Origin: Lytechinus pictus
Taxonomy: Eukaryota > Echinodermata > Echinoidea > Temnopleuroida > Toxopneustidae
Assembly: GCF_037042905.1 (NCBI RefSeq)
Contig: NC_087259.1
Span: forward strand, 21,796,001-21,860,000
Direction: 5' to 3'
Length of the DNA stretch: 64,000 nucleotides
This document shows positions 1 to 12,800 of this stretch, in pieces. The notes beneath the pieces were generated by a model that ran no database searches, was not told the origin of the DNA, and was given only the letters and a program-made list of their open reading frames with translations. Numbering within the stretch: position 1 is the first letter of the stretch; the number at the start of each line of letters is the position of its first letter. A program made the position numbers and the translations under genes.

Positions 1-1002
1 AAGCATGACGAAATGACATGTCACTATTAAGGGAGGGGGGGGGGGGGTCGGGATTCGGCACAGGTAGACAAACTGGCAGGGACAATTCTAGCTCGTTTGT
101 AATGTTGAAATGGGGGATATTTCAAACTGCAAACACAATCACCAAAGAGGAGACCAATTGAAGGAATTGAACGCGAGTCTGACTCATGCTTTAGTACAAA
201 TTCCATGGAATTAAAAAAAATGATTTTTTTTCCCTTCTTTTTTGTATGATGCATGATAGTAACAAAGCATATAGAGCGGGATCAATCGCTTTGGAACAAT
301 AAGTTATTAGTTGGTTTTATGGTCATAGAATGACAGGAAGTCTGTTCCGAGAATTCAACACGCTTCAGGGAAAAATAACCAATAAATCATGCACTTATAG
401 TACTCAGTAGTCTGAATCGTAAAATAACCAAGACGGATCACAGTTAATTTCCAGGAAATTGGGCGACCAACTAAACGCAAGATGGCGCTCTTCCAATCAT
501 GTGAGAAATTAACTCTGTTCCAAACATGGCCACTGTATTTGTGACAATTTATTCTATCAATACTAGTATAATGAACACGAGGCTAATTACGTGACAACTT
601 ACATTTTATTTTAAAATAATTTATTATGTATTCAATGATAACACATCGAAAATTTTAGTAGGACTTTAAGGAGAGAGAGAAAAAAAACACCCTACAATAT
701 CTCAACCAAAGAAAGAAATAGGACATTAAAAATCAGCTCCGTTGGATTTCCTGTACCATGTGTACGATACGTTGTTTTCCTACCCATTTCTTATCTTCCA
801 TCTATCTCTTAATCTTTCTATCTTTCAACCCATTCTAACACTTTAATGGCTTCTCATTCCGTCATAGGCGACGCCATATAATATTATTAATAGGGGGGGG
901 GGGGGGCGTCGAAAGACAACCCGGATATAACTTCCCTTTGATCAAACGGGGTATGGTACCATCCCGTCCTGGTCCTCTTTCAAACGTGCTTTTAATTTCT
1001 TA
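1..1002. other. Gene-free flank, nothing recognised
   Basis: No open frame here looks like protein. Two long G runs (about 37-48 and 893-906) and a short pyrimidine-rich patch near 780-830 are the only visible structure. Confidence 0.6.
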
Positions 1003-1110
1003 TGCCTCGGTCACACTTGCTGTACGGCAGCCGTACGGCGAGTCGAAAACTGCCGTTTCAACCATTTTTGTACCGTTTGTATTTTTTTGCATAATAGGTG
1101 GTTTAAATAA

Positions 1111-2056
1111 CAAGTGGAATGCCTCTGGCCGTCTCACCTGCATCACGCGATTCAATATAGCAGCAGTGCTGATTTTTAAAACTACTATAACTCGCACAAG
1201 ATGTTCAGTGATACTTGGTTACTCTTATTTCCACGTTTTATGAACTAGACCAATACACTTATAGAGATATGATGGCAATTCAACAAATACCCCCAACGTG
1301 GCCAAAGTTCTTTGACCTTAACATGACCTTTGACCTTGATCATGTGACCTGAAACTTGCACAGGATGTTCAGTGATACTTGATTACTATTATGTCCAAGT
1401 TTTATGAACTAGACCAACACACTTTCAAATTTATGGCTGTAATTCAACAAATACCCCAATTTGGACAAAGTTCATTGACCCTAAATGACATTTGACCTTG
1501 ATCATGTGACCTGAAACTTGCACAGGATGTTCTATAATACTTGATTACTATTATGTCCAAGTTTCATGAATCAGATCCATAAACTTTCAAAGTTATGATG
1601 GTAATTCAACAGATACCCCCAATTCGGCCAAAGTTCATTGACCCTAAATGACCTTTGACCTTGGTCATGTGATGTGAAACTCAAGCAGGATGTTCATTGA
1701 TACTTGATTAACCTTATGTATAAGTTTCATGAACTAGGTCCATATATTTTCTAAGTTATGATGACATTTCAAAAACTTAACCTTAGGTTAAGATTTTGAT
1801 GTTGATTCCCCCAACATGGTCTAAGTTCATTGACCCTAAATGACCTTTGACCTTGGTCATGTGACATGAAACTCAGGCAGAATGTTCAGTAATACTTGAT
1901 TAACCTTATGGCCAAGTTTCATGAACTAGGTCCATATACTTTCTAAGTTATGCTGTCATTTCAAAAACTTAACCTCAGGTTAAGATTTGGTGTTGACGCC
2001 GCCGCCGCCGTCGGAAAAGCGGCGCCTATAGTCTCACTCTGCTATGCAGGTGAGAC
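1111..2056 (-). mobile_element. Tandem-unit DR1 element, family 1, copy 1
   Basis: A 946-bp element, inverted relative to the copies at 51141 and 63010. It has the 13-bp inverted motif GTCTCACCTGCAT near one end and ATGCAGGTGAGAC at the other, with a 20-bp extension outside the first. The interior is a series of diverged units of about 160-190 bp. Each carries TGACCTTTGACCT (1324-1336, 1649-1661, 1841-1853; a degenerate one near 1487). A GCC-triplet run lies near 1998-2011. Short open frames across the GCC run are repeat-encoded and not a gene. Confidence 0.85.
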
Positions 2057-2069
2057 AAAAATGAATAAT

Positions 2070-2205
2070 CCGTCGGGCGCTCGAGCAAGGTATAGCCGTG
2101 CTAAAGCCGGAGTAATAATAATAGCAGGGCCCGCTGGGAGAACAGTTTTCGGAACTGAAGTGGCTACCCTGGGTAAATATGCCGTTATTATCATTATTAT
2201 TATAA
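2070..2205 (+). repeat. SINE-like fragment
   Basis: The segment has GCTCGAGCAAGGTATAGCCG, an AATAATAATA run and a TGGGTAAATA motif followed by an ATT-rich tail. Related wording (GCTCGAGCAAAAGCCGG, then AATAATAATA) recurs at about 2858-2960, and TGGGTAAATA recurs next to the ATC microsatellite near 3780. This suggests a dispersed short retroposon tail. The head is not identifiable. Confidence 0.35.
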
Positions 2206-2264
2206 TAAAACGACTGTTTTCGACTCGCCGTACGGTCGCCGTAGGGCAATTCTGACCGAGGTAT

Positions 2265-3795
2265 TACTAATGGAAAAATAGTAATTAGGGGCGGGTGGCC
2301 CCACATGGCACTGCCTATATACATGCTATACTGGACTCACATTATATGCACATAATTGTAACATATTTGAAATATAACTTTCCAATTTCTTTTTAGAATA
2401 GAAGAAAACGGTTTATTCCCGCGTCGGAGGGAGTGTTTCATCAACACTGTCTTGTTGTCAAGTTATCAGATCTGACAACTTCCCTTGATTTTGATTGGCT
2501 GAGAAACACTGTTCCTATGGTAACTGTTGGATAAAACATCCAACAAGTACTTTCACGAAACGCTTCCCTAATCTATATATCCCATGCTTGACTCACATTC
2601 TCTATCAATTGATGAAACAAGTCTTACTGTACTATCATAAACATTTGACTTATTATAGTTTTCCATCAGAATGCAGGCACAGAAAAAAAATCTTTTAATA
2701 AATGAAAACCAGCTTAATGTATTGATTTCTTCTTTTACAGTATTGCATAAATTTGTACATTGTGCCTCAGTTTCTCTTTCTCCGAAAAGTGCTATTTATT
2801 TCCTGCAAAGGGAGTAACAAACAATTGTGATTTCTCTTAATAAATACATACAGGGCAGCTCGAGCAAAAGCCGGGGTAATAATAATAACAACGCGCCTCG
2901 GAATAGAATATTTCTAGATAGATGGCGCTATATAAATGCCTATTTTTATTATTATTACATGTATACATACGCCCGGGACATATGCCTTCATCCCTTAAAA
3001 AAGGAGAGGAAGAGCAATGATAAGTTTTCTATTTTCTCTGAAAAAATACAGAAATTACAGCTTCATTTCTGCTATGGTAATGGAGACAGTGATTAATTTC
3101 ACTTTCTGTGAAAAATAAAACAAAGAACACCTCCATTCCTGATTAAAAAAGAAACATGATCATTTTTCTCTTAATTTCTAGAAAAAAAACCTAAAATACC
3201 TTAATTCCTAAAAAAAGAGGGATAGCAATCATTTTCTCTTCCTGTCCATAAATTGAATGAAAGAACCCCTTCATTCCTAATAGAGGAAGTTCTTTTCCTG
3301 TTAAAAAAAGTACCCCTTCCATTCCTAATAAAGATATGAAGGACAATGAATATTTTCTCTTTCTAAAAACAAAATGAAACAAATAACACCTTCATCCCTC
3401 AAAAAAAAAAGAGTGGAAGAGCCATGATGTGGATTAAAATATGTGATGAACTCCTGATAACACGACAGGAAGCATATTTCCATACTTGATATTTAATCTC
3501 TGATGCAAATCATGATATTTCAAGAGATATCAAACCATTAATGGACACAACGCAAATGGTTTCCATGCAAACCAAGCATCGGAATTCATATTTGACAGAC
3601 ATCAAGGACCATCATGTCTTCATTAAGTGGAACGAAAACTGATGACTATCTCAACAATGGCCTTGTGAATATTGGAGGTGTTATATATGCTGATCAACAA
3701 GATAAATTGAATATGATTACTTATTATTTTATGTAGAGTCCACTGGTAGAGCAGTTTCCCCAAGTCAAATGGGAAACTTGGGTAAATAAAACACT
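2265..3795. repeat. Gene-free stretch with A-rich imperfect repeats
   Basis: No coding exon was found. At about 2990-3420 a loose motif (CCTTCATTCCTAAWAAA followed by ATTTTCTCTTYCT) recurs roughly every 60-80 bp with heavy divergence. A SINE-like fragment lies at about 2858-2960. The remainder shows nothing recognisable. Confidence 0.4.
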
Positions 3796-3912
3796 ATCAT
3801 CATCATCATCATCATCACCACCACCATCATCATCATGATCACCATCATCATCATCACAATCATCATCATCATCACCATCATCACCATCATCATCATATAT
3901 CATCATCATCAT
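3796..3912 (+). repeat. (ATC)n microsatellite
   Basis: About 117 bp of CAT/ATC trinucleotide with occasional CAC and GATC interruptions. Apparent Asp-rich or Ile-rich open frames across it are by-products of the repeat. Confidence 0.95.
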
Positions 3913-3974
3913 AATTTTTTATCATTATTTATCAAATTGTTCTTATCATCATTAATTGAATATCAAGGTAGTTC

Positions 3975-4310
3975 TTTCCATGTTAACTTGGTCCAAACTC
4001 ACTTTGTCTCTTTTCCATTTGTCTCAACCCAGGTGGTCTAATCCCATATTACAACCATCTTTTCTAATTGCCATTCAGACCATTTACTTGTTGGTCTAAT
4101 TCTCATTTAGGATATATCCCACTTGGCCTAACACCACTCAGTCAACTTGGGAAAATGAACTGTTTATTTAACAAAGTGCAAAAAAAAGTAAGCGAAGTAG
4201 AAATTAGACAATCTGGGCATTTGACAAAGTGGCACTTAGCCCAGTTGTGTATTAGACCAAGTGAAATTGGATCAAACTGATATAAGACCAAACGGGTTCA
4301 TCCCATGTGG
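3975..4310. repeat. Foldback array of TTGGTC units, copy 1
   Basis: The left half is built of diverged units of about 15-17 bp reading (C)ACTTGGTCTAAT or CATTTGTC. The right half carries the complement (ATTAGACCAAGTG, GACAAAGTGGC). The whole could fold into one long imperfect hairpin. Two further copies occur at 17535 and 37540. Confidence 0.65.
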
Positions 4311-6786
4311 TTTTTATAGAATATGAGAAGTAAACCCAAGTAGATATATATAAACCATCAAGGATTTAACCATAAGGCAATATGCCCAGACTCATTAATT
4401 TTTTTCTTAAGAGGAACTGGGTTTTAAAACATGAATATTTTCTTATCCCCCCCCCTAAGAAATGCAAATGGAATATAACAATACATTTCAAATACCAATA
4501 TTATCGCTACATGATTGCACAAATGTTTAAATCAAAGGAGACAATGTTATACTACTTTTATTCTCATTCTTCTTTCCTTTTTATTCTTTCCTTTTCTAGT
4601 TCCTTTTTTGTTTCATATTGAAACAAAATTAATCAAGCAAAATGGTGACATTTTATCACAATCAGATGAATAAGAATACCACCAAACGTCTTTCAGTTTG
4701 TTTTGTAAAAACAGCTTGAGCAGATATCACAACTCTTTATTTTACTTTTACACAAAATCTGAAATATTTCTCCCACAAATCTATCCCTTCTCACAAGAAG
4801 AGTTACTGTCATGATTTTATGTATTCCATAAAGAGCTAATCCAAATTTTACATATTTGGAGAATGACCTAATTGGTAACTTGTAATTTCATATATTGAAT
4901 AATGCCTCCGGCAACCATCCATGGCGGGCAGAGGCATGAAAAGAAATTGAAAAAAAATGAGCTCGTCACATTACCAACAGTTTTGTGGAAACTGCCTCAT
5001 TCAAATTGAGATGAAACAACACATATTAAAAAGGCTGTATCTTTTCCATATTTCATCCTATTTGGATATTTTTTTTCATGTTCCCCCTTCAAAACTGTTT
5101 GAGGTAGTGTGGCAATAAAAAAAAAAACTTAATGAGTTTCTTATCAAGGAAAAAAATGTATTGTGAATATTACGGCCACCATGGTAGTCCAGGACTACAC
5201 CATTCAAACCTGGATTACTAGTACTACTGCTACGACGACGAATCAGTAGATTTAAAAAAATCATAGAAAAAGAACTGAGAAAGAAATCAGTTGCCATAGG
5301 TTTGCTTGGCTTTGGGGGAAAAGACCTGTCTCAATGGTAGGCTAATTATAACATTGCCTCTACAGGAGCCAGAAGAGCACAATTAGTACAGCAATGGTCG
5401 CACAAGTCCCATGTTTGTCTGGATCAGGCATTGAGATTTTTCGCACATTCCTTTTTCTATGAATATATATATTCAAAATATGATTTATGAACTTTATCTT
5501 CATTAATTCAACAAGTATGTGCAAAAAACAGTCCTAAGTACAACTCACATGAGTAAACTAAGGAAATGTTTCATAATCTTATGAACGTGTACTAAAAACT
5601 GCACTTACATCACATGAACATTTAGAGTTACCGGTACTTAAAATAAATGAAGAGAAATAGAACATATGAACGGCAAAATTTGATTGGGGGAAAAAATAAG
5701 GAATATTTTATGCATAATTCTGGCAATCCCCATGAGATTAAAAAGCAAAAAAAGATATTACTTTAACATATTCATGATGTCATATTAACCATATCTCATT
5801 CGAGTATCAAGAGTTTTTTTTTTATATGCATGGAAAAATGAATAATTTGTTTGGTCACAATCTGCAATGGTAACATGCATATGGCACACTGGTGATTTAT
5901 ATTGGCACTAAATATCACTGATTGTAAATTGAGCTTGTAATTGGACCACGTGAATGAAGAAACAGGTGCATGAATAATTATTGAATAGTTTGATTTCCAG
6001 GATTTGCCATTGAATTTTCATCTAAAGTCGAAAATTTACCAACCCTAAAGTTTTAATTTTGACTGGCTAATGCCAAAGCCCCCACTTATACACTTTGCTC
6101 GATTCTGCTCATCTGTCTTGCTTCTAGTTATCCTGAACCAAGACAATACATGTGAAATGATGATGAAGGAAAATAAGGAGAAGTTTGTATCAATACTAGA
6201 ATGAAGATACTGGTGAAACGTATGCATCATGTCTTTATTTCTTCAGGCTATTGGGTCCAGGATATAGCCAAGTCGATACAATAATGTTCATCTGATGAAT
6301 GAAGCATTGGTTCCCAGAAAAATCAGAATATGAAAACAATTGATCCACAGACAGAGATGCCAAACTGATCAAGAACATTTCAGTATTTTAAAGGCGGAAA
6401 ATAAGTATTTTGGTAAGAAAACAAGTATTTTCACAGAAATGCCATAGGACAACACATAAACTGAAACTTAAATACACCTTTCATGCAAATCAGTAATTTG
6501 CATGAAACAACCAGTATTCTTTCTCATTTTTTAGCAATAATTACTGAAAACCAGTACTACTTGGCAGCTCTGTCCACAGATACAATATGGAAAGCCTTTC
6601 ATGAAGCATCTCATCACTGATTTTCACTGACGAGTTTGCTCACAGCCATTCAGATGCAAGGAGTTTAGTAGCTTATTGCATTATGAGTAAAACCGACTGA
6701 TGAATGGCTTCGTGAAAATGAACCCTCCCCCTGGTCAATGTGAAAGTCCTGCATTGTTGGTACAATAACTGTCAAAGACATTTTTG
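4311..6786. other. 3' flank of SPOUT1, no gene seen
   Basis: AT-rich sequence with no supportable exon or recognised element. Part of it is presumably the 3' UTR of the minus-strand SPOUT1 gene, which ends its coding sequence at 6787. Confidence 0.5.
6234..6239 (-). promoter_or_regulatory. Candidate poly(A) signal of SPOUT1
   Basis: AATAAA on the minus strand, about 550 nt past the SPOUT1 stop codon. It is a plausible cleavage signal, chosen by position only. Confidence 0.3.
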
Positions 6787-6855
6787 TCATCTATTCAAAT
6801 CTTGAGCACTGAGAATCTTGGGTCTTAGTGTTGCCATGGTGATCAGTACAGCCTC
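6787..6855 (-). CDS. SPOUT1: SPOUT1 terminal coding exon
   Basis: 69 nt encoding EAVLITMATLRPKILSAQD and three more residues, then TGA. It follows the TTTACCCAG acceptor in phase 0 and matches human EAILISLAALQPGL. It is too short to be noticed without the family pattern. Confidence 0.88.
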   Translation of the reverse strand, partial: EAVLITMATLRPKILSAQDLNR

Positions 6856-9800
6856 CTGGGTAAATGGAGTGACAAAAAAAAAGAAACAGAAAAGTTTTGA
6901 AGTAAAAATATTTGGGACCACACAAAATTAAAGCTAAATTACAGTAGTTGCAGTAAAACACTAACTTCGTGAGAAAGTCTGTAACACCAAGGTTAAGTAT
7001 GACTATATCATCGTGGATCTAGATCTGGTTCAGTTACATAAACTGAACTTTGTGAAATCATAAAATCTAAGCTGAAATACGATCACACTGAAGATCGCCA
7101 ACACAGATAGGCACACGTGGGACAGTATTATTATTGCTGGAATAAAGACCCGACGGAAGTGACCGAATCCACGCTTATTTTGCTTATTTCTCAGCGATTA
7201 CACAATTTCTTCCAGAATCCTTCGGCACATATTTTTTAGTCATACAAACAGACACTTGGGTGGTCATTATATTAGATTCTGTAAAAAGTCATTTTGAGAT
7301 CGTTACCAGAACTAGAATTTACCTTTAAGCATGTAAAACAACTTTTAAAAAAGTAAAAACAATATTTTGTAGCATGTTTCAGATCCATATTTTCAACTTC
7401 ATAACAAAAAGTTTGGATGAATTCAAACAAATGCATTATGAAAGTTTTTTCTCCTTTTAATACACAAAGTGCCGAACACTTAGAATTTGGAAAATATTTA
7501 GAGCAGCATCAAGTTAAAAGAGGTGTTATAGCCCATACCAAACTCATGATATGCAGAGCCTATCTAGGCATGCATCACTTGGATGGAAGGAGCTAATTTC
7601 TAGGACGTGCCGTCTGAGTGCTCCCAAGATATTGATATCAAAGATTGTAAGGTTTCAGAATTCATCTATACAGCTTCCTGTGTTTTTTTATTTTTATCAA
7701 AGTACAAGGACACAGATTGATGTTCATGCTTCAAGAATGATATGTACATCAGGGTCCCGTTTCATAAGGACTTGTTAGGATAACAAAGGCACAATTTCTA
7801 TAAAAATATTACAATCAGCCAATCAGATTGAAGGATTTCAGTAGCTTTTAACTGTTATTGTAAATTGTTATTATAATAAGTTTCATGAAACAGGCCCCAG
7901 AGCAGACTAGTCTGCCGGGCAAACCCTTAACTCGAGTAAAGGCTCTGAATTGCAGCCTACTCATGCCTTGTGTACTGATAACCCTCTCGCACGTTTTGTA
8001 TGTGCTAGTCTTTGCATGGAGACACACTTGTTAATCAATCAAAGTTTCAATCAGGGTCCGTGTCTGCAGACTAGAGCAGACTACAAGCTTCAATTTTTGC
8101 TTTTTGGAGCCATATCATCAAATTCTTTATACGCATGACTTTACATTCAATGAGTGACTTGTTCAAGTGCTACATGAGATACCCCAATTTTTCCCTGTTA
8201 AAACATAGGAGTGAATTTTCTTAAACCCTATCTAAATGTAAAAACAAATAAGCAAAATTGTACTCAGATGTTTTTAAAAGCAAAAATTCACAAAGATCAG
8301 GGTCCAGTTTGATAAAAACTTGTTATAAATAACAAATTTTCAAGAACAGTGCTTTTAAAAAATACATTGTCGTAGAAAGATGCCATACAAACGTTCAATC
8401 TTAAACTACACATGGAAAAATATATTTATTGTACATTGATATAAGGCTTCTCATCAACAGGGTGATTTTTTTCCAGGACAAAGTTCACCACAAATGAAAC
8501 AAAGTCTGAAAGAATGAGAATTTCAATGAATAATTGAGGAACAATTATAGGATGACTGATTTTGTTGACATGGTGGAGCCACTTGTATATTTGTAATGGT
8601 ATGATGATTTATAAAATAGGTGTATTATTTCAAGCATCGCGATTGGCCAATACGTGTCACATGACATCCAACTTTTTATGTGCATGCACGGCAGTGCAAA
8701 AGGTGCGCAACGAAAATTGACATTGCACGCTCTAGCTGATCAGTGCGGTAGAAGTCCAACAAAACTGTACTGTAAGTTTTTAAGAATTTGTGTCTGTGTT
8801 GCTATTTTATAAAACAAATAATGCACTTGCTCTGTAGCGCGTAAAAGTAAATGCAGAGAAAGCTCGATTTCTTCAGATGGTGCACACTGGGCACTTGCCG
8901 CCAGCGACTTGTGCACAGTGCGGCACCTATCTAAAGAAACCTCGCGTGCTCTGCATTTCCACTAACACACTCGGCTGCATGCATTATTTGTATAATACAA
9001 CATATTGGTAGATGGGTTTGTATCAGTATAGGGCAATGTTGCATCAAGCACAAGGCTGTAGCTGAGTGCTGTTACACAACATTGTGAATACCTGTGTTAT
9101 CTGTATTACCACCAACATTACAAACCTGTGCATTATTTGTTCTATCAAATAGAACTACAATATGAACATATAGTAGAAAATTTAAATATAAATGAATGGA
9201 TTGATAACAATAATATATAGCATTTATGAGGCGCTGATTATTTAGTTGCAAATTCAAGGGCACCTATTCTATGGATGAATGTTTTAATGAATGAAAGAAT
9301 ACATTGATGGTTGGATGGATTCTTGAATGGATGGATGAATGACTCCGTCAGCACCCGATTTAAACGAGTTGTTTAGTATTTAATCCCTTGGAAGTTAAGT
9401 CTTAATAAGTCTTATTTTAAGTATAATTCCTTTGCCTGTGTCACTTTTTCTTTTCCTTTCCCACCCCTCTCTTTCTCTCCCACTCTCTCCTTTCCTTTCT
9501 CTTTGTCACATTCAGCTTTCTTCTCTTTCCCCGTCATTTCCACTCATTTTCAGTTACTGAAGTTACTGAAGTAACTAAATTTATTTATATATTTTATTAA
9601 TCACATGCTACACCCCTTTATAATTATGAGTATTTTATTATTGTTTAGTTATTAATATATATTGTAAATCAACAATTGGAATTGGGACATGAGGCTTCAT
9701 GCCACAATAAGTAAGTTAACTTTTTCTGTCCCTGGCGTTCCAATGGTTGATATTTCTTATTTTGTATTGTTTACACTGAAATGTATTTTTGTATATTATT

Positions 9801-12800
9801 TGCCGAATAAATAATAATAATAACAGATGGATGGATAGATGGATGGATGGATGTGACGATAGATGGACGGATGAATGAATGAATTAAATAAATGAAGAAA
9901 CAAATGAGGGAATGAATGACAGACTAATAATCACCTCTGTTCTAATAGTTCTGCTCCCTTGGTTGGGGCATACATTGACATAGTGATCAAACAACACACT
10001 GGGATCTGAGACCAGTAATGCTTGATCCATCTCTAAGCTGAATTCCAGACCTTGAACACCACCAAAGACAATCAATGCATGTCTGAAAAGAAAGAAAGAA
10101 AAAACAAACATTGGTAGATGTTCAATAATGTGAATATACTTGACTGTCATTTTCAAACATTCTGATCGTAATGTTTTTTTTTAACTGATTGAATCTTTGT
10201 GTAAATTTGATCACATTTAGTGCCCTCTATCAGCAACACTTATTTTCATGGTGAAAGATCTTTGAACGCGCTTATATCTTAGTTTCTTGGAACACCCCGT
10301 AGCTTAAAGCCTTAATTTCTCAGTAAAGTCAAAATTCTGATTTTCATATAGACTATTTTCCTTGATTTTTCTGTGTTACTGAAAATCAATAATACATAAA
10401 CATCACATGTTGTGCATATGCTCGATATTTTGGTGAGAGTCAATGCGAAAAAGAAATTACACCTTCCCTTTTACATCCACAGCTGCGATGAATCAAATAC
10501 AATTAATAAGATTGTTTCTCCAAATGTGGACATGCGACAAGAGAGAGAGAGAGAGATCACACACATATTTATTCTTTCATGGAGTTAAGATCTGCAAGAG
10601 GTGCTTGTTTCTTCATTTAACTTGTGTAAATATGTTGTGTGAACTGATCAAATACTATATCAAATCACCAGGAATACATCGTCTGTCAGGTTTTCGTTTT
10701 TTTTTACTTTCTAAAAACATATTGTGTAGGCTGATCAACTATCACCTAAACCATATTGTCTACTACAGGTTTTTCCTGTTGCTTTATTCAATTTCAAAAA
10801 ACATATGAGGGCTAATAAAATGTATCATCTGAACCATAGTCAGGTGAAGAGTGATGGCAACAATAAGAGGCTCCCTGCAAACACATTGTCTTTAAATAAA
10901 TAATATAGTATTTGTATAGCGCACATATCCACCTTCCTGGGTGCTCAAGGCACTCCTATATTACCCTGGCTAAGCTAGTCTACTGATTCTGGTGCGCACA
11001 GCTTTTTGAGGAATTACTTCGTGCCGGTAACCATTTACCTCACCTGGGTTGAGTGAAGCACAATGTGGGTATATTTCTTGCTGAAGGAAAACACGCCATG
11101 GCTTGGAATCGAACCCACGTCCTTCAGATTGAAAGACGAGAGGAAGCAAGATGCTTGTCATTTTATTCTCACATATTCTCACAAGCACTGCATCCCTCTT
11201 CCAGACTGCGTGCTAGTGGTTCATTCTAGCTTTGCAGGCCAGCTGCAGACATATATGACAAAGGGTTGGAGTCTATCGGGAGTATACACTACTACTAACT
11301 TAAATATTCATGTTTCGAGGAGAATTTCTACAGAGGGAGAAGGGAGATCTATCTCAATTTACACACAATCCAATGAAAGAAATCAATGCACGAATCAGAG
11401 ACATGTTGAAAATCTGCAGTTATTCACTAAAAAAATCACTTTTTTTTTCAGGGAGTCTCCCTGACAATCAGAGAAACATGGCAGCCCTGATTGAACAACA
11501 ACATGTCAACAAGCAAAGAAGCGAACAGTCAGTCTGACTATTTTTAAAGAACTTGGCAGCCCTGATTGAACAACAACATGTCAACAAGCAAAGAAGCGAA
11601 CAGTCAGTCTGACTATTTTTTAAAGAACTTGGCAGCCCTGATTGAACAACAACATGTCAACAAGCAAAGAAGCGAACAGTCAGTCTGACTATTTTTTAAA
11701 GAACTTGGTAGCCCTGATTGAACAACAACATGTCAACAAGCAAAAAAGCGAACAGTCAGTCTGACTATTTTTAAAAAACTTGGCAGCCCTGATTGAACAA
11801 TAACATGTCAACAAGCAGAGAAGCGAACAGTCAGTGTGACTATTTTTAAAGAACTTGGCAGCCCTGATTGAACAACAACATGTCAACAAGCAAAGAAGCG
11901 AACAGTCAGTCTAACTATTTTTAAAGAACAACGACCTTCTCCTTCCAATGAAGAAAGATTCTGAAATTTCCTCAAATTGTCAGAAAACAAGAGGACTCAT
12001 TTCAGAAGTCCGAACCAATCTGATGAACTGAAGATTCAGCGGATACAGGACCAGGAGACAGGAAAGATGGCCTATTCATTTACAAACAGAGTAGTATGGA
12101 ATATCTGTTTGTATTCATTTCATTCATTTATTTAACACTCGTGAGATGGAACACCCTATCAGCGATTGTGCGGTTGTTGGTAGGGGTCCATGGAAAATGG
12201 TACTGAAGTGAAGATGTTTAGAGATGGAAGTGCTATTCAAAACAGAATTTCTGTTCTTACTGCAATAATGCCCTCAGTTGAATTTTTGAATGTGTATTCA
12301 TTTGTTATCTCATATTTTGTAAATACACGTACGATCCATTTGGAATGGATATCTGTGTGTTTTATTGATTATTTTCTTTGGTATAATCCTTTATATTATT
12401 TAATATCTTTGTTCTGTATGTTCATCTGTATTCCATGTATATAATGGAGAGTGAAGCACCAACGTGTAGCTCCTCAAATTTGTGCTATTGTAATTGTGAT
12501 GATTATGATATCTTCCAGGTGATCATGAACAATATAGACTAAACAAGGTGATTTCCTTCCACCTTTAGACAATACAGGACTGATTTCGAGATATCTTGAT
12601 TTGTCTTTGATGAAATTATGTTGTAAATATTTGTTTTCTATTATTGCTTGTTGACAAGTAGCATCCAATGTTATTTTGTACTGATCTTTCATATCACCAT
12701 TGGATATTTTTATGTATATGTATATTTATGTATATGAATTTTATATCATGCAGGGCCTCCTAGTGTAACAGTATTGTAACTACTGATGGGGCTATACTGT

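Larger units (their letters stand above)
1003..2264. mobile_element. Outer inverted-repeat element with nested insertions
   Basis: About 50 bp at 1003-1053 (CCTCGGTCACACTTGCTG, then GTACGGCAGCCGTACGGCG) returns in inverted, imperfect form at 2210-2262. The arms enclose a complete tandem-unit element (1111-2056) and a SINE-like piece (about 2070-2205), so this looks like a small DNA transposon that later received other elements. No transposase is encoded. The family was not recognised. Confidence 0.6.
6856..9934. other. SPOUT1: SPOUT1 last intron
   Basis: Holds a short MITE (7752-7898), a small foldback (8804-8998) and a candidate LINE 3' end (about 9350-9825). A partial repeat of the MITE terminus (GGGTCCAGTTTGATAAAAAC) lies at about 8300. 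Nothing else was recognised. Confidence 0.6.

Noticed and set aside
3724-4041. Asp-rich and Ile-rich frames
   Set aside because: Translations of the ATC microsatellite.
9884-9934. SPOUT1 ending VIISLSFIPSFVSSFI in exon 11
   Set aside because: Non-homologous read-through; the exon at 6787-6855 restores the conserved EAVLI ending in phase.
11689-11889. Cys-rich antisense repeat protein
   Set aside because: Frame kept open only because the minisatellite period is a multiple of three; no start or flanking support.
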